This document shows positions 34,058-43,016 of a stretch of DNA of 64,000 nucleotides, piece after piece. The stretch's first letter is position 1; every line of letters begins with the position of its first letter. The stretch covers positions 1-64,000 of the forward strand of contig CBFGTC010000009.1 of the NCBI GenBank assembly GCA_965651935.1, written 5' to 3'. Position numbers and translations under genes: made by a program. The notes under the pieces are model-generated. The model had not been told where the DNA came from. It searched no databases and worked only from the letters and a program-made list of their open reading frames with translations. This stretch comes from JAFEDN01 sp965651935 (GTDB lineage Bacteria; Pseudomonadota; Gammaproteobacteria; Coxiellales; Coxiellaceae).

Positions 34058-35473
34058 ATGTTAATAAGCAAAGAATATAAAATTGTTTTAGTTTTGGCAT
34101 GGGTGATGGCGGTGAGAATGTTAGGGCTATTCCTAATTTTACCCGTATTCTCTCTGCATGCCTCGGAATATGCCCATGCCAATAGCCAATGGATAGGACT
34201 GGCGCTTGGCATATATGGTCTCACCCAAGCTATTTTGCAAATACCGTTGGGTTTATTGTCAGATAGAATCGGACGTAAACCCGTTATGGCTTTAGGATTA
34301 GGTTTTTTTGTATTCGGCAGTGTTGTCGCTGCGGTTTCTCACAGTATTTATGGAGTGGTATTAGGCCGGGCTTTGCAAGGAGCTGGGGCTATAGGCAGTA
34401 CGATTTTAGCTTTGGTAGCGGATTTAACTCGTGATGAAAATCGCAGTAAAGCCATGGGCATTATCGGTTTATTTATAGGCTTATCATTCGCGTTAGCCAT
34501 GATCATTAGCCCTTTATTAAATGCATGGGTAGGATTGTCCGGCATTTTTTGGTTTAGCGCCGGTTTGGCCATTTTAGCAGAATGTTTGGTACTTAAGTGG
34601 ACGCCAAATTCCCCCACGCCCACGACTCAGCAGGGGGGGCAATGGTTGCTAAATTTAAAACGAGTCGTGCAGGATGCCAATTTATTGCGCTTAGACTTAG
34701 GTATTTTTGTTTTGCACGCCATTTTAACTTCTTTCTTTATGGTTGTCCCTGTCATTTTAGAACAACATTTACATTTTGACGCTGCCCAACAAACTTTGGG
34801 TTATTTGCTTGCTTTAGGTATCGCATTTGTCCTCATGCTGCCGTTTTTAATATTTGCCGAAAAAAAACAAAAGTTAAAATCGGTTTTTTTAACGGGCATT
34901 GGACTTTTAGGTTGTATTCAGTTTTTATTGATTAAGCTGCCAATGGGAATTTTTTTGACTTTGTCATTATTGCTACTGTTTTTTACGGCGTTTACTTTGT
35001 TGGAAGCAGTCTTACCCTCTTGGATTTCGAAAGTGGCGCCATCGCATTGTAAAGGAGTCGCCATGGGAATTTATAGTAGTTCTCAATTCCTGGGCATATT
35101 CTGCGGTGGATCCTTGGGGGGGTGGTTATACAGTGATTATGGCGTTTCGGGACCGTTGGGCATGGGGGTCTTATTGAGCCTGGTTTGGTTAATCTATTCT
35201 CGCCGTTTAACTTCCCCTTTTTCATTTATTACCGAAATCTATCCATTGCATGAATTTTTAGAGGAGAACAGAGGGAAATTATTAGCACAAATTCACGGTA
35301 TTGCGGGAGTTATTCAAATGAATATCATGGAATCAGAGTCTTTAGTTTATATCAAAATAGACCCTAAAATAACCAATAGTTTCCAATTGCGCCAATGTTT
35401 GGAAAAGAGTAAGCTGATCACTGTTTCAGTTCCCCAGCCAGAAACAGCAGTGGGGAAGGAGTTAACTGCTTAA
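34058..35473 (+). CDS. yajR: MFS transporter, YajR type
   Basis: Inner-membrane drug/proton antiporter family member of 471 residues. Twelve hydrophobic helices are visible; motif A is GLLSDRIGRKPVM and motif C-like AGAIGSTILALVAD follows. After the last helix, residues about 400-460 form a soluble ferredoxin-like domain (LLAQIHGIAGVIQMNI, SLVYIKIDPK), the YAM domain typical of YajR. The start is placed at the ATG at 34058; the frame extends to a TTG at 34019, which gives an unlikely N-terminus. Substrate is unknown. Confidence 0.87.
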   Translation: MLISKEYKIVLVLAWVMAVRMLGLFLILPVFSLHASEYAHANSQWIGLALGIYGLTQAILQIPLGLLSDRIGRKPVMALGLGFFVFGSVVAAVSHSIYGVVLGRALQGAGAIGSTILALVADLTRDENRSKAMGIIGLFIGLSFALAMIISPLLNAWVGLSGIFWFSAGLAILAECLVLKWTPNSPTPTTQQGGQWLLNLKRVVQDANLLRLDLGIFVLHAILTSFFMVVPVILEQHLHFDAAQQTLGYLLALGIAFVLMLPFLIFAEKKQKLKSVFLTGIGLLGCIQFLLIKLPMGIFLTLSLLLLFFTAFTLLEAVLPSWISKVAPSHCKGVAMGIYSSSQFLGIFCGGSLGGWLYSDYGVSGPLGMGVLLSLVWLIYSRRLTSPFSFITEIYPLHEFLEENRGKLLAQIHGIAGVIQMNIMESESLVYIKIDPKITNSFQLRQCLEKSKLITVSVPQPETAVGKELTA

Positions 35474-35559
35474 AGGCGGTCCCGTTACCGGAAATTTTTT
35501 AAGGCTAATTCCCAAGATGGGAAAGGCCACAAGGTTAAATATTTTATGAGGAGGAAGTA

Positions 35560-36021
35560 ATGGCTAGAGGTGTTAATAAAGTAATTTTAATCGGCAATTT
35601 AGGAGCAGATCCCGATGTGCGTTACATGCCCAATGGCAGCGCTGTTGCTAACGTCACTGTGGCAACCAGTACTGTTTGGCGTGACAAACAAAGCGGTGAA
35701 TTAGTAGAACGCACGGAGTGGCATCGAGTCGTATTTTTTAGCCGTTTGGCTGAAATTGTCGGCGAATATTTGCGCAAAGGCTCAAAAATTTATATTGAAG
35801 GCAGCCTTAGGACTCGCAAATGGCAAGATAAAGCCACAGGCATAGATCGTTTTACCACTGAAATTGTGGCCAATGAAATGCAAATGCTGGATAGCCGCAC
35901 GGGCGGTCAAGGGCGGCAAGAAGGGCATGATGCTTTTGGTCATGATCAAGATACTGTCCCTGAATTTAATCAAGGCGGAGACGAGCATGGCGGCAACTTT
36001 GATGATGATATCCCATTCTAA
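35560..36021 (+). CDS. ssb: Single-stranded DNA-binding protein
   Basis: Binds ssDNA in replication and repair. The 153 residues have the OB fold (MARGVNKVILIGNLGADPDVRYMPNG, RTEWHRVVFF, YIEGSLRTRKW), a Gly/Asp/His-rich linker, and the acidic tip DDDIPF that recruits partner proteins. AGGAGG upstream of the ATG is perfect. Linkage to uvrA and an MFS gene is common in gammaproteobacteria. Confidence 0.98.
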   Translation: MARGVNKVILIGNLGADPDVRYMPNGSAVANVTVATSTVWRDKQSGELVERTEWHRVVFFSRLAEIVGEYLRKGSKIYIEGSLRTRKWQDKATGIDRFTTEIVANEMQMLDSRTGGQGRQEGHDAFGHDQDTVPEFNQGGDEHGGNFDDDIPF

Positions 36022-36024
36022 GCC

Positions 36025-36771
36025 ATGCTGATTTATTGGGTATTGACACTAACCGGTTTTGCAGCCGGTTTTATCGATACCATTGCTGGGGGTGGAGGTA
36101 TGATTACCTTACCTGCTTATCTTATGTCAGGTTTACCGCCCCATTTTGCTCTAGGCACCAATAAACTTTCCGGCACTTTAAGTGTAGGCAACGCCGCCCG
36201 AATTTTTATAAAGAAAAAAATTTTTCATCCCAGTTATTGGCAACCCGCTATCATAGCCACATTTCTAGGCGGAGTTTGCGGTTCAACTTTAGTGCATTTT
36301 GTCTCCGGTAATTTTTTAAAAAAGTTTTTACCAATCATGATGATTGGTTTAGCGATTTATGTGATTATTCCGAAAAAATACGATAATCCAATCCCGGCTC
36401 ACTATCGCCCTCGTCGATTTTCCAGCGCCGCAATAGCTGTATTTTTGGGATTTTATGACGGCTTTATCGGACCAGGCTTAGGTTCGTTTTGGGTAGTGAT
36501 TTTGATGGCGGTTTATAAAATCAATTTAGTGGAGGCGACTGCTATTGCCAAATTAATGAACTTTTGCAGCAGTTGTGCTGCTTTGACGATGTTTATTATT
36601 TTTGGATATGTCCATTACGGTTTAGGTCTTGCTGTCGCCGTCTCCATGATGGCTGGATCGTACCTAGGTGCGCATTCGACTATCCGTTGGGGAGCGGCTT
36701 TTGTCCGCCCCTTGTTTGTTATCATCGTTTTTTCGATTGCCTTTACCTTAGCTTGGCAAACTTGGTTTTAA
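36025..36771 (+). CDS. TauE/SafE-family membrane permease
   Basis: A 248-residue inner-membrane protein with about eight hydrophobic helices. The N-terminal FAAGFIDTIAGGGGMITLPAYL and the internal GFYDGFIGPGLGSFWVV, two inverted half-repeats, are typical of TauE/SafE (YfcA-like). Family members are proposed to export sulfur-containing anions; the substrate here is unknown. It starts 3 bases after ssb. Confidence 0.88.
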   Translation: MLIYWVLTLTGFAAGFIDTIAGGGGMITLPAYLMSGLPPHFALGTNKLSGTLSVGNAARIFIKKKIFHPSYWQPAIIATFLGGVCGSTLVHFVSGNFLKKFLPIMMIGLAIYVIIPKKYDNPIPAHYRPRRFSSAAIAVFLGFYDGFIGPGLGSFWVVILMAVYKINLVEATAIAKLMNFCSSCAALTMFIIFGYVHYGLGLAVAVSMMAGSYLGAHSTIRWGAAFVRPLFVIIVFSIAFTLAWQTWF

Positions 36772-36847
36772 TTCAGTATCGCGATAAAAGAAAAGCAATG
36801 GCTGACCAATCATTACAATTGCAGCAGATTATGATAAGGTGAGTGTT

Positions 36848-37081
36848 ATGACCGATAATGAATCGCCACAATTTAATTTCGAGCAAGCTTTGGCTGAGCT
36901 GCATAGTTTGGTGGAAAAAATGGAGCAGGGGGGGCTATCCTTGCAAGACTCGCTTCAGTATTTTGAAAAAGGAGTTGGATTGATTCGGCATTGTCAAACT
37001 GAATTGGCAGCTGCTGAGCAAAAAGTTAAAATTTTAACTGATCAACAAAAACTGGAACCTTACCAGAGCAATGAAGATTAA
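36848..37081 (+). CDS. xseB: Exonuclease VII small subunit
   Basis: Regulatory subunit of exonuclease VII. The 77 residues show FEQALAELHSLVEKMEQGGLSLQDSLQYFEKGVGLIRHCQ, the family signature. The ATG at 36848 is chosen because AAGGTGAG is just upstream; a GTG 3 codons earlier is also possible. The end overlaps ispA by 11 bases, as in many gammaproteobacteria. Confidence 0.95.
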   Translation: MTDNESPQFNFEQALAELHSLVEKMEQGGLSLQDSLQYFEKGVGLIRHCQTELAAAEQKVKILTDQQKLEPYQSNED

Positions 37082-37967
37082 ATCGCCTACGCTTTTAAAT
37101 ATTTCCGAATGTCAAAACCGAGTGGAGCATTATATGCAAACTTGGTTAGAAACCATCCACTCTCCCCCCCGTTTGCGTAATGCCATGAGTTATTCTGCTT
37201 TGAGTGGAGGCAAACGTTTGCGGCCTTTATTGGTTTATGCTACGGGTCATAGTTTTGGTGTTACTTTAGATCAACTTGATCCCGCAGCGGCGGCGGTAGA
37301 ATTTGTGCATGCTTATTCTTTAGTTCATGACGATTTACCGGCCATGGACAATGATGATTTAAGGCGAGGCAAACCCACTTGTCATAAAGCCTTTGATGAT
37401 GCCACAGCTATTTTAGCGGGGGATGCCTTGCAAACTTTAGCCTTTAACTTATTGTCCAGTCATACTCAGGATTGGTCACTGGAGATCCGTTTAGAAGCGA
37501 TAAAAACGTTAGCTGAAGCCATTGGCGCCATGGGTATGGTGGGCGGACAGATGTTGGACATTGAAGCGGAAGACAGTCGGATTTCTTTAAAAGAGTTAGA
37601 AAATTTACATAGTTTGAAAACCGGGGCATTAATTCGCGCCAGTATACGTTTAGGGGCTTTGGCAGCGGGCTGTTTAGATCATCATTTGTTAAAAAAACTG
37701 GACCAGTTTGGCGCCATTACCGGTTTGGCCTTTCAAGTACAAGATGATTTATTGGATGTAGAGAGTACAACTGAAGTGTTGGGAAAACGCGCTGGAGCGG
37801 ACGAAACGTTACATAAGTCCACTTATCCTAGTTTATTAGGGATATTTCAAGCGAAAAAATTTTTGCAGGAATTATACGAGCAGGCTGAATTGGTGTTATC
37901 TGAGCTGAATCTAGAAACCGCCTCTTTACGGCAAATCATGATGTTATTACGAGACCGTCAATCTTAA
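37071..37967 (+). CDS. ispA: Farnesyl diphosphate synthase
   Basis: Makes (2E,6E)-farnesyl diphosphate from IPP and DMAPP. The 298 residues contain SGGKRLRPLL, the first Asp-rich motif in VHDDLPAMDNDDLRRG, and the second in FQVQDDLLDV. It overlaps xseB. The usual next gene dxs is missing; a palindromic repeat and the opposite-strand rdgC follow. Confidence 0.96.
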   Translation: MKIKSPTLLNISECQNRVEHYMQTWLETIHSPPRLRNAMSYSALSGGKRLRPLLVYATGHSFGVTLDQLDPAAAAVEFVHAYSLVHDDLPAMDNDDLRRGKPTCHKAFDDATAILAGDALQTLAFNLLSSHTQDWSLEIRLEAIKTLAEAIGAMGMVGGQMLDIEAEDSRISLKELENLHSLKTGALIRASIRLGALAAGCLDHHLLKKLDQFGAITGLAFQVQDDLLDVESTTEVLGKRAGADETLHKSTYPSLLGIFQAKKFLQELYEQAELVLSELNLETASLRQIMMLLRDRQS

Positions 37968-37978
37968 ATTTTAAAGCA

Positions 37979-38010
37979 AAGATCCCGCGATCAAGTCTGG
38001 GATGACGATT
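37979..38010. repeat. Degenerate palindromic repeat
   Basis: AGATCCCGCGATCAAG followed by TCTGGGATGACG resembles widespread repeats built on ATCCCGCG...CGCGGGATGACG. The right arm is degenerate. It lies just after ispA. Confidence 0.4.
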
Positions 38011-38051
38011 AACTTATATAGGTAACATTCTATTGTTCAAAGAATCGCGTC

Positions 38052-38069
38052 TATTTAAAAGACTTTGAA
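38052..38069 (+). repeat. 18-bp direct repeat, left copy
   Basis: TATTTAAAAGACTTTGAA occurs here and again, identically, at 39238-39255. The pair flanks rdgC. Confidence 0.6.
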
Positions 38070-38075
38070 TAGTTT

Positions 38076-39020
38076 TTAGGAAATATTGGCTATAGATTGA
38101 ATAGGGGGAGTGCTCTCTGCTGGTTCCGTTTTACTAAAAAGAGCAATGATATCTGTCAATAATGATGATAGTGTTTCTCCCATGATAAAAAAGTCTGCCA
38201 TGAATTTTTGCTGGCGTGTTTCTGCTTCTAAGTCTTTCACTTGCTCTTTTAGCTCTTCTTCAAATTGAATGCTTCTCAAAGTAAAATCATCGACTAAGGT
38301 CAAGCGGACGCTATCGCGCCAAAATAAAGCGATTTGTTTGATTTCACAACCGTCTTTAATAAAATCGTGAATGCTATTGACGAACAAATCTTGCTGTTGG
38401 CAACGAATGACACGGGATTTTTGGTTAATATCTTGCAAAACACATTTTTTTTCAATCATAAAAGCATCGGGAGAATCTTTATGCTTCACCCACTGCGTCA
38501 GAATGGAAGAAATTTTTTTGGTTTCAAAGGAATGGATATTCGTTTCACTTAAAGTCTTTTTTAAAAGAGTAAGAAATTGTTCAGTGCGTTTTTTATTAGT
38601 CGTATTCAGTATCAGCCAATGATTTTTTGTATCAAAATAAGCATAAATTCGGCTAATTTTACTAAAACATCGTGGCAATAAATTCATGATGACTTCATCT
38701 TTTAAAGAATTTTTTTCTTTTTTCCCTAATTTCCGGTCTTGTTTAATTTCCCACTCTTTCACTTTGGCTTCCAACGCTTGCCGGATCACCACGGCAGGTA
38801 GAATTTTTTCTTCGATTTGCATGCAAATCATAAGGCGTTGATTAATTTGTTCAGTAAGCGGAGCCTGATCTTCTCCTAAAGGCGATACCCACCCTACACT
38901 TATTGGAAGCGAAGGCAGACAAGGCTGAAACTGAAGCAAGATCATTTTTTCATTTAATTGATCATACAAACTGGAACTGGCATTACCGAGTCGAAATAGC
39001 TGAATTTGTTTAAACAACAT
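38076..39020 (-). CDS. rdgC: Recombination-associated protein RdgC
   Basis: DNA-binding ring protein that restrains RecA. The 314 residues begin MLFKQIQLFRLG and have the RdgC pattern: GWVSPLG, QIEEKILPAVVIRQALEAKV, ALFWRDSVRLTLVDDFTLRSI. Length is normal. It stands alone and is flanked by an identical 18-bp direct repeat. Confidence 0.93.
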   Translation of the reverse strand: MLFKQIQLFRLGNASSSLYDQLNEKMILLQFQPCLPSLPISVGWVSPLGEDQAPLTEQINQRLMICMQIEEKILPAVVIRQALEAKVKEWEIKQDRKLGKKEKNSLKDEVIMNLLPRCFSKISRIYAYFDTKNHWLILNTTNKKRTEQFLTLLKKTLSETNIHSFETKKISSILTQWVKHKDSPDAFMIEKKCVLQDINQKSRVIRCQQQDLFVNSIHDFIKDGCEIKQIALFWRDSVRLTLVDDFTLRSIQFEEELKEQVKDLEAETRQQKFMADFFIMGETLSSLLTDIIALFSKTEPAESTPPIQSIANIS

Positions 39021-39352
39021 ACTAAGGGCCCAAATCGAAAAATCAGCATTCTAACATATTGGATGGCTTAGAGGTCAAACGCGAAATAATTTAAAACTCC
39101 ATTAATTAGTCTAGTAGACGAAAATTTCAATACGATTTATATATACATTTTTTCAATAATTGATCAGCAATACACTCAGAACCGGTTCAAGTCTTTAATT
39201 TGATGCCATTCTTTTGAAAAATATGCGATGTTCCTCATATTTAAAAGACTTTGAAGGGGTTCTCAGTGAATTGCGGTTAATTGATTAGTTGCGTAAAGAG
39301 AATTGGGAGTGCACAATAAAATATAGATTGAATTATAAATTAGGAGAAAGTA
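39021..39352. other. Intergenic region, little structure
   Basis: Between rdgC (-) and a small unknown gene (+). It is AT-rich. The only clear element is the right copy of the 18-bp direct repeat (39238-39255). I see no RNA gene or conserved ORF. Confidence 0.4.
39238..39255 (+). repeat. 18-bp direct repeat, right copy
   Basis: Identical to 38052-38069; the two are 1186 bp apart, one on each side of rdgC. Confidence 0.6.
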
Positions 39353-39751
39353 ATGAAATCAATTTTCAACTCGGTTCCTGCTTGGAATGAGAAAGAAGTG
39401 GAGACGCTTGTTTGCGATTTTTTTTTATTAAACCAGGTTTCTCAACATGGTGAGGGACCAATTTATAAATACTCCTTCAGTACTGTCCCTAAAGATGAGA
39501 AATCCTCTACTTTAGTGCAACTGCCCCACTCCAATTTTAGTATGGTTGATAAATATAAAAAATCCTTATCTGTGATGATAAAAGCAATTTCGGGTTTGGA
39601 CGTTGAAGAACCACATTTACAGTATTCAAAGGGTAGCTATACATTATCTATGAGTTTAACTTCGCAAGAATACGAGAAAGGTCATCGTCGTCATGCCGAA
39701 GACATTTTTAATAAATCAGACCTAAAAGACTTAAATTTTTTAGGCTGGTAG
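39353..39751 (+). CDS. Small protein of unknown function
   Basis: A 132-residue soluble protein with no signal peptide or membrane segment. I do not recognise it. It has mixed alpha/beta character (FFLLNQVSQHGEGPIYKYSF, YTLSMSLTSQEYEKGHRRH) and ends in a Lys/Asp-rich helix. AGGAG 6 bases before the ATG makes it a credible gene. It is 37 bases upstream of uup on the same strand. Confidence 0.7.
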   Translation: MKSIFNSVPAWNEKEVETLVCDFFLLNQVSQHGEGPIYKYSFSTVPKDEKSSTLVQLPHSNFSMVDKYKKSLSVMIKAISGLDVEEPHLQYSKGSYTLSMSLTSQEYEKGHRRHAEDIFNKSDLKDLNFLGW

Positions 39752-39788
39752 ATTTGGTGGGATATGATTATATTTTTGGAGCAACAAC

Positions 39789-41561
39789 TTGTATCTGATT
39801 AGCGCCCAAAGTATAAGTAAATCCTATGGAGTTGCGCCTTTATTTAATGATCTTTCTTTTAATATAGATGAAGGCGAACGTTTGGGTTTAATTGGCCCTA
39901 ATGGTTGCGGAAAATCAACTTTATTAAAAATTTTAACTGGATTAGAAATTCCAGATAGCGGTAAAATTGTTAAAAATCGTCAAGCTCACGTGACCTATCT
40001 TGCACAAAAAGATAATTTCAATCCGGAAGACACTATCGAAAAAGCGTTATTTGGCGCAGAAGCAGGATATTCCACTCAAGCGGAATATCAGACTCGGATC
40101 CGGGAAGTCGCATTGACTTCTCCTTTCTCCGATCTGCAGCAAAAAGTAGAATCATTATCCGGAGGCTGGCGTAAACGAGTTGCGATAATCCAGGCTTTAT
40201 TGCAAAAACCCAATCTTTTGCTCATGGATGAGCCCACCAATCATTTAGATCTAGAAGGGATTTTATGGCTTGAAGACGTTTTAAATCAAGCTGATTTTGC
40301 ATTCGCCATTGTCAGCCATGACCGCTATTTTTTAGAAAACACAGCTAATTCCATTATGGAGTTAAATCGAGCTTATCTGCAAGGATATTTTAAAAATCAT
40401 GGAAATTACAGTGATTTCTTGCTCAAACGTGATGAAGTTTTTTCCAGTCAGATTCAGCAAGAGCAAGCGTTATCCAACAAAATGCGCCAGGAACAAGAAT
40501 GGTTACAGCGCCAACCTAAAGCTCGCACCACTAAAGCTCAATTTCGTATCGATAATGCCGAGCGGCTTAGAGAAAATTTACGCCGTCTTAAAAACAGTAA
40601 CTTACAGCATCGAAAAGCGCAGATCGATTTTGATAGCACTGGTCGAAAAACCAAAATACTTATTTCACTGAACCAAATTGGTATCACTCGAAATAATAAA
40701 AGATTATTTACGAATTTAAGTTTAAAACTCACTCCGGGTTTTTGTTTAGGCTTGATGGGTCCTAACGGTAGCGGTAAAAGCAGTCTCATCAATATAATCA
40801 AAGGAGATCTGCCAGCAGATCAGGGTGTAATTGAAAGCGCAGACAATTTGCGTATCGTGAGTTTTGACCAACATCGTCAGCAGTTAAATCAAAATCAAAC
40901 CCTATGGCAGGCTTTGGCGCCATACGGCGATAGCGTAAACTTTCGCGGTCAAAGCATTCACGTTGCTGCCTGGGCTAAGCGTTTCCTTTTCCCGGCAGAT
41001 CAATTACACCAATCCGTTTCCCGTTTATCTGGCGGAGAGCAGGCGCGGGTATTGATTGCCAATTTAATGCTGCAACCGGCTGATATTTTATTAATGGATG
41101 AGCCTACTAATGATTTGGATATCCCTACCCTAGAAATCTTAGAAGCCAGTTTAAGTGATTTTCCTGGAGCGATTGTATTAATTACGCATGATCGTTACTT
41201 AATTGATCGCTTGAGTGATCAATTGCTTTATTTAGATGGAAAAGGTCATGCTGAATTTTTTGCTGATTATGCCCAATGGCGCACCATTTTAAATTCCCGT
41301 CAGCATCAAAACATTAAACTTGCTCCAAAAAATATTCCCAAAATTAAAAAACTGACTTATGAAGAACAAAAAGAATTGCAGCGTTTACCTGACAAAATTC
41401 AAAAAGCCGAAGCTTTGGTAGCCAGCTTGGCGGCGCAATTAAGCGACCCACTTATTATGAATGATAAATCCCGTTTATCGCAATTATATAAAGAAATAGA
41501 AGCCGCTAACGCGAAAGTGGAAGCACTTTATCAACGATGGCAAGAACTCGAAAATGCCTAA
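39789..41561 (+). CDS. uup: ABC-F ATPase Uup
   Basis: Cytoplasmic ABC-F protein acting on ribosomes or branched DNA intermediates. The 590 residues have two nucleotide-binding domains (GPNGCGKSTL, LSGGWRKRV, GPNGSGKSSL, LSGGEQARV) joined by the Lys/Arg-rich linker, and the C-terminal coiled coil (from about residue 520) that marks Uup. The start is TTG at 39791 in frame, with the codon at 39789-39791, supported by GGAG at 39778-39781. Its end overlaps the DUF488 gene by 8 bases. Confidence 0.9.
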   Translation: MYLISAQSISKSYGVAPLFNDLSFNIDEGERLGLIGPNGCGKSTLLKILTGLEIPDSGKIVKNRQAHVTYLAQKDNFNPEDTIEKALFGAEAGYSTQAEYQTRIREVALTSPFSDLQQKVESLSGGWRKRVAIIQALLQKPNLLLMDEPTNHLDLEGILWLEDVLNQADFAFAIVSHDRYFLENTANSIMELNRAYLQGYFKNHGNYSDFLLKRDEVFSSQIQQEQALSNKMRQEQEWLQRQPKARTTKAQFRIDNAERLRENLRRLKNSNLQHRKAQIDFDSTGRKTKILISLNQIGITRNNKRLFTNLSLKLTPGFCLGLMGPNGSGKSSLINIIKGDLPADQGVIESADNLRIVSFDQHRQQLNQNQTLWQALAPYGDSVNFRGQSIHVAAWAKRFLFPADQLHQSVSRLSGGEQARVLIANLMLQPADILLMDEPTNDLDIPTLEILEASLSDFPGAIVLITHDRYLIDRLSDQLLYLDGKGHAEFFADYAQWRTILNSRQHQNIKLAPKNIPKIKKLTYEEQKELQRLPDKIQKAEALVASLAAQLSDPLIMNDKSRLSQLYKEIEAANAKVEALYQRWQELENA

Positions 41562-42090
41562 ACTCTTTACCATAGGTCATTCTAATCATCGTTTTACTGA
41601 ATTTTTGACTATGCTGGAGAATCATCAAATTGTGCATTTGGTAGATGTGCGCACGATCCCTCGGTCTGGACATGTGCCATGGACTAATCAAAATACGCTT
41701 AGAAATCGCTTAAAAAAATATAAAATAAGCTACACTCACCTGCCTGAATTAGGTGGATTACGGAAAACTCATGCGGATTCAATTAACTTAGCTTGGCACA
41801 ATCTCAGCTTTCGAGGCTTTGCGGATTATATGCAGACTCCAGAATTTTTTTTAGGACTGAAAAAATTGAATTTACTCATTAAACAAGATAAACGGGTGGC
41901 AATTATGTGCGCCGAAGCTGTGCCTTGGCGCTGCCATCGTTCATTAATTGCAGATGCCGAACTCGTCCGAGGGGTGACAGTATTCAATATCATGGGCCCG
42001 CATTCGCTCCACCCCCATGAACTGACTGCATTTGCCAAAGTTAAAAGGGACGTCAGACCCATTCGAATAGAATATCCCGGGCCTGCTTAA
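41554..42090 (+). CDS. DUF488 family protein
   Basis: A 178-residue cytoplasmic protein with the DUF488 signature: FTIGHSNHRFTEFLTML, LVDVRTIPRSGHVPWTNQ, YTHLPELGGLR, MCAEAVPWRCHRSLIAD. The conserved Cys and His suggest a catalytic or metal role, but the function of the family is not established. It overlaps uup and is probably cotranscribed. Its stop codon lies at the edge of a dispersed repeat. Confidence 0.9.
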   Translation: MPKLFTIGHSNHRFTEFLTMLENHQIVHLVDVRTIPRSGHVPWTNQNTLRNRLKKYKISYTHLPELGGLRKTHADSINLAWHNLSFRGFADYMQTPEFFLGLKKLNLLIKQDKRVAIMCAEAVPWRCHRSLIADAELVRGVTVFNIMGPHSLHPHELTAFAKVKRDVRPIRIEYPGPA

Positions 42091-42162
42091 GAATCTGTTC
42101 AAAGTTTTGGTAAATAGATGCTAGAGGTCGATACGCGTAGCGCGGCGGGTGAGGGGTAATAA
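42087..42162 (-). repeat. Dispersed palindromic repeat, copy B
   Basis: On the minus strand this matches copy A (24612-24690): ATTACCCCTCACC, a CGCGCTACGCG core, TCGACCTCT, and the end TTTGAACAGATTCT. The second hairpin of copy A is degenerate here. Orientation is opposite to copy A. Confidence 0.65.
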
Positions 42163-42289
42163 TCCTATCCAATCGATATTTGCCGTCAGCTATTTTTGAA
42201 ATTGAACCCTTATTACTAAGCTTTGAAATGAATCATTGTCGCTTACGAATACAATGCAAATTCCTTGAAAATAAAATCCGCTTAAATTC

Positions 42290-42316
42290 TTGACTTCAAA
42301 AATGTTATAATATAAC
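42290..42316 (+). promoter_or_regulatory. Putative promoter of the His-rich gene
   Basis: TTGACT (42290-42295) is followed after 15 bp by TATAAC (42311-42316). The -10 lies inside the Zur-box palindrome, as expected for a repressed promoter. The short spacer makes the exact -10 uncertain. Confidence 0.4.
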
Positions 42317-42334
42317 ATTTGTTATATTATAACA
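42300..42334 (+). promoter_or_regulatory. Tandem Zur boxes
   Basis: 42300-42320 is a perfect odd palindrome centred on 42310 with core ATGTTATAATATAACAT, matching the gammaproteobacterial Zur consensus (GAAATGTTATA-N-TATAACATTTC) at every position but the two outermost. A second, 15-bp palindrome, TGTTATATTATAACA (42320-42334), is centred on 42327, 17 bp on. Both lie just upstream of the gene at 42356, and a Zur-like repressor gene is its convergent neighbour. Confidence 0.8.
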
Positions 42335-42355
42335 TTAACTTTATTGGAGTGAATT

Positions 42356-42979
42356 ATGCATCACGCTCATGATTATAAGCATGCGGATAAATGGACAAAT
42401 ACGGCTACCGTCGGAGAAGCCACTGCCAGTTTTATCAGCGATGCTTATTGGTTAGCCACGCTATTCGATATAGTGAGTAATTTTGAACCAGATTCATTGG
42501 GTTTGTCCTTCTATGGCGTAGGTTTTGGCGCAATTCTAGCGCTACTCTCTGCCGGAGGCGCTGCTTATTCACATCGTACCCTCAATACACTTCATCAACC
42601 TGAGCGGTCTGATGAAATCTCTATAGTCGAAAATTCTACCGCAGAATATGTGCCGATGCCGGATATGTCCATTCAAACAAAAAACAACATGGAACATTCT
42701 GAAAACAAACATGCACATTTAACGTTATTGCAAAAATTAGCGCTGGCCGGTGATTTCATTTCCCATGCCGGTGACATTGCAGGCCCACTCACCTTTGTCA
42801 TTAATCTGGCGACCAACAATAACTTATCTCGCTTTGGAAAAGGACTGGTACAATGTGGTGCGACTTTATTTGGCGGTATTGCCTCAATTGCCAATGTGAG
42901 AACCTGTAAAGGCGCTATGTTAGAACTCAACATGTCCGAGGATTCGAGTCGCCGTCGCCGGGGATGTTCCCACGGTTAA
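42356..42979 (+). CDS. His-rich membrane protein, probably Zur-regulated
   Basis: A 207-residue protein I do not recognise. The N-terminus is His-rich (MHHAHDYKHADKW), with a second cluster in the middle (EHSENKHAHLT) and CSHG at the end, all able to bind zinc. Hydrophobic segments lie at about 48-70 (SFYGVGFGAILALLSAGG) and in the C-terminal half (ISHAGDIAGPLTFVINLA, LVQCGATLFGGIASIA). Two Zur boxes precede it and GGAG at 42346-42349 fixes the ATG. The context predicts expression under zinc shortage and a role in zinc capture, transport or delivery. No known Zur target family is recognised in it. Confidence 0.75.
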   Translation: MHHAHDYKHADKWTNTATVGEATASFISDAYWLATLFDIVSNFEPDSLGLSFYGVGFGAILALLSAGGAAYSHRTLNTLHQPERSDEISIVENSTAEYVPMPDMSIQTKNNMEHSENKHAHLTLLQKLALAGDFISHAGDIAGPLTFVINLATNNNLSRFGKGLVQCGATLFGGIASIANVRTCKGAMLELNMSEDSSRRRRGCSHG

Positions 42980-42984
42980 AAAAT

Positions 42985-43016
42985 AAGTGCGTCGTATTTC
43001 ACAGTACTGCGCACTT
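42985..43016. terminator. Bidirectional terminator
   Basis: AAGTGCG (42985-42991) pairs with CGCACTT (43010-43016), with a further GTA/TAC pair inside, and is followed by TTTTT on the plus strand and a T-run on the minus strand. It separates the convergent His-rich gene and zur-like gene and overlaps the last codons of the latter. Confidence 0.6.
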
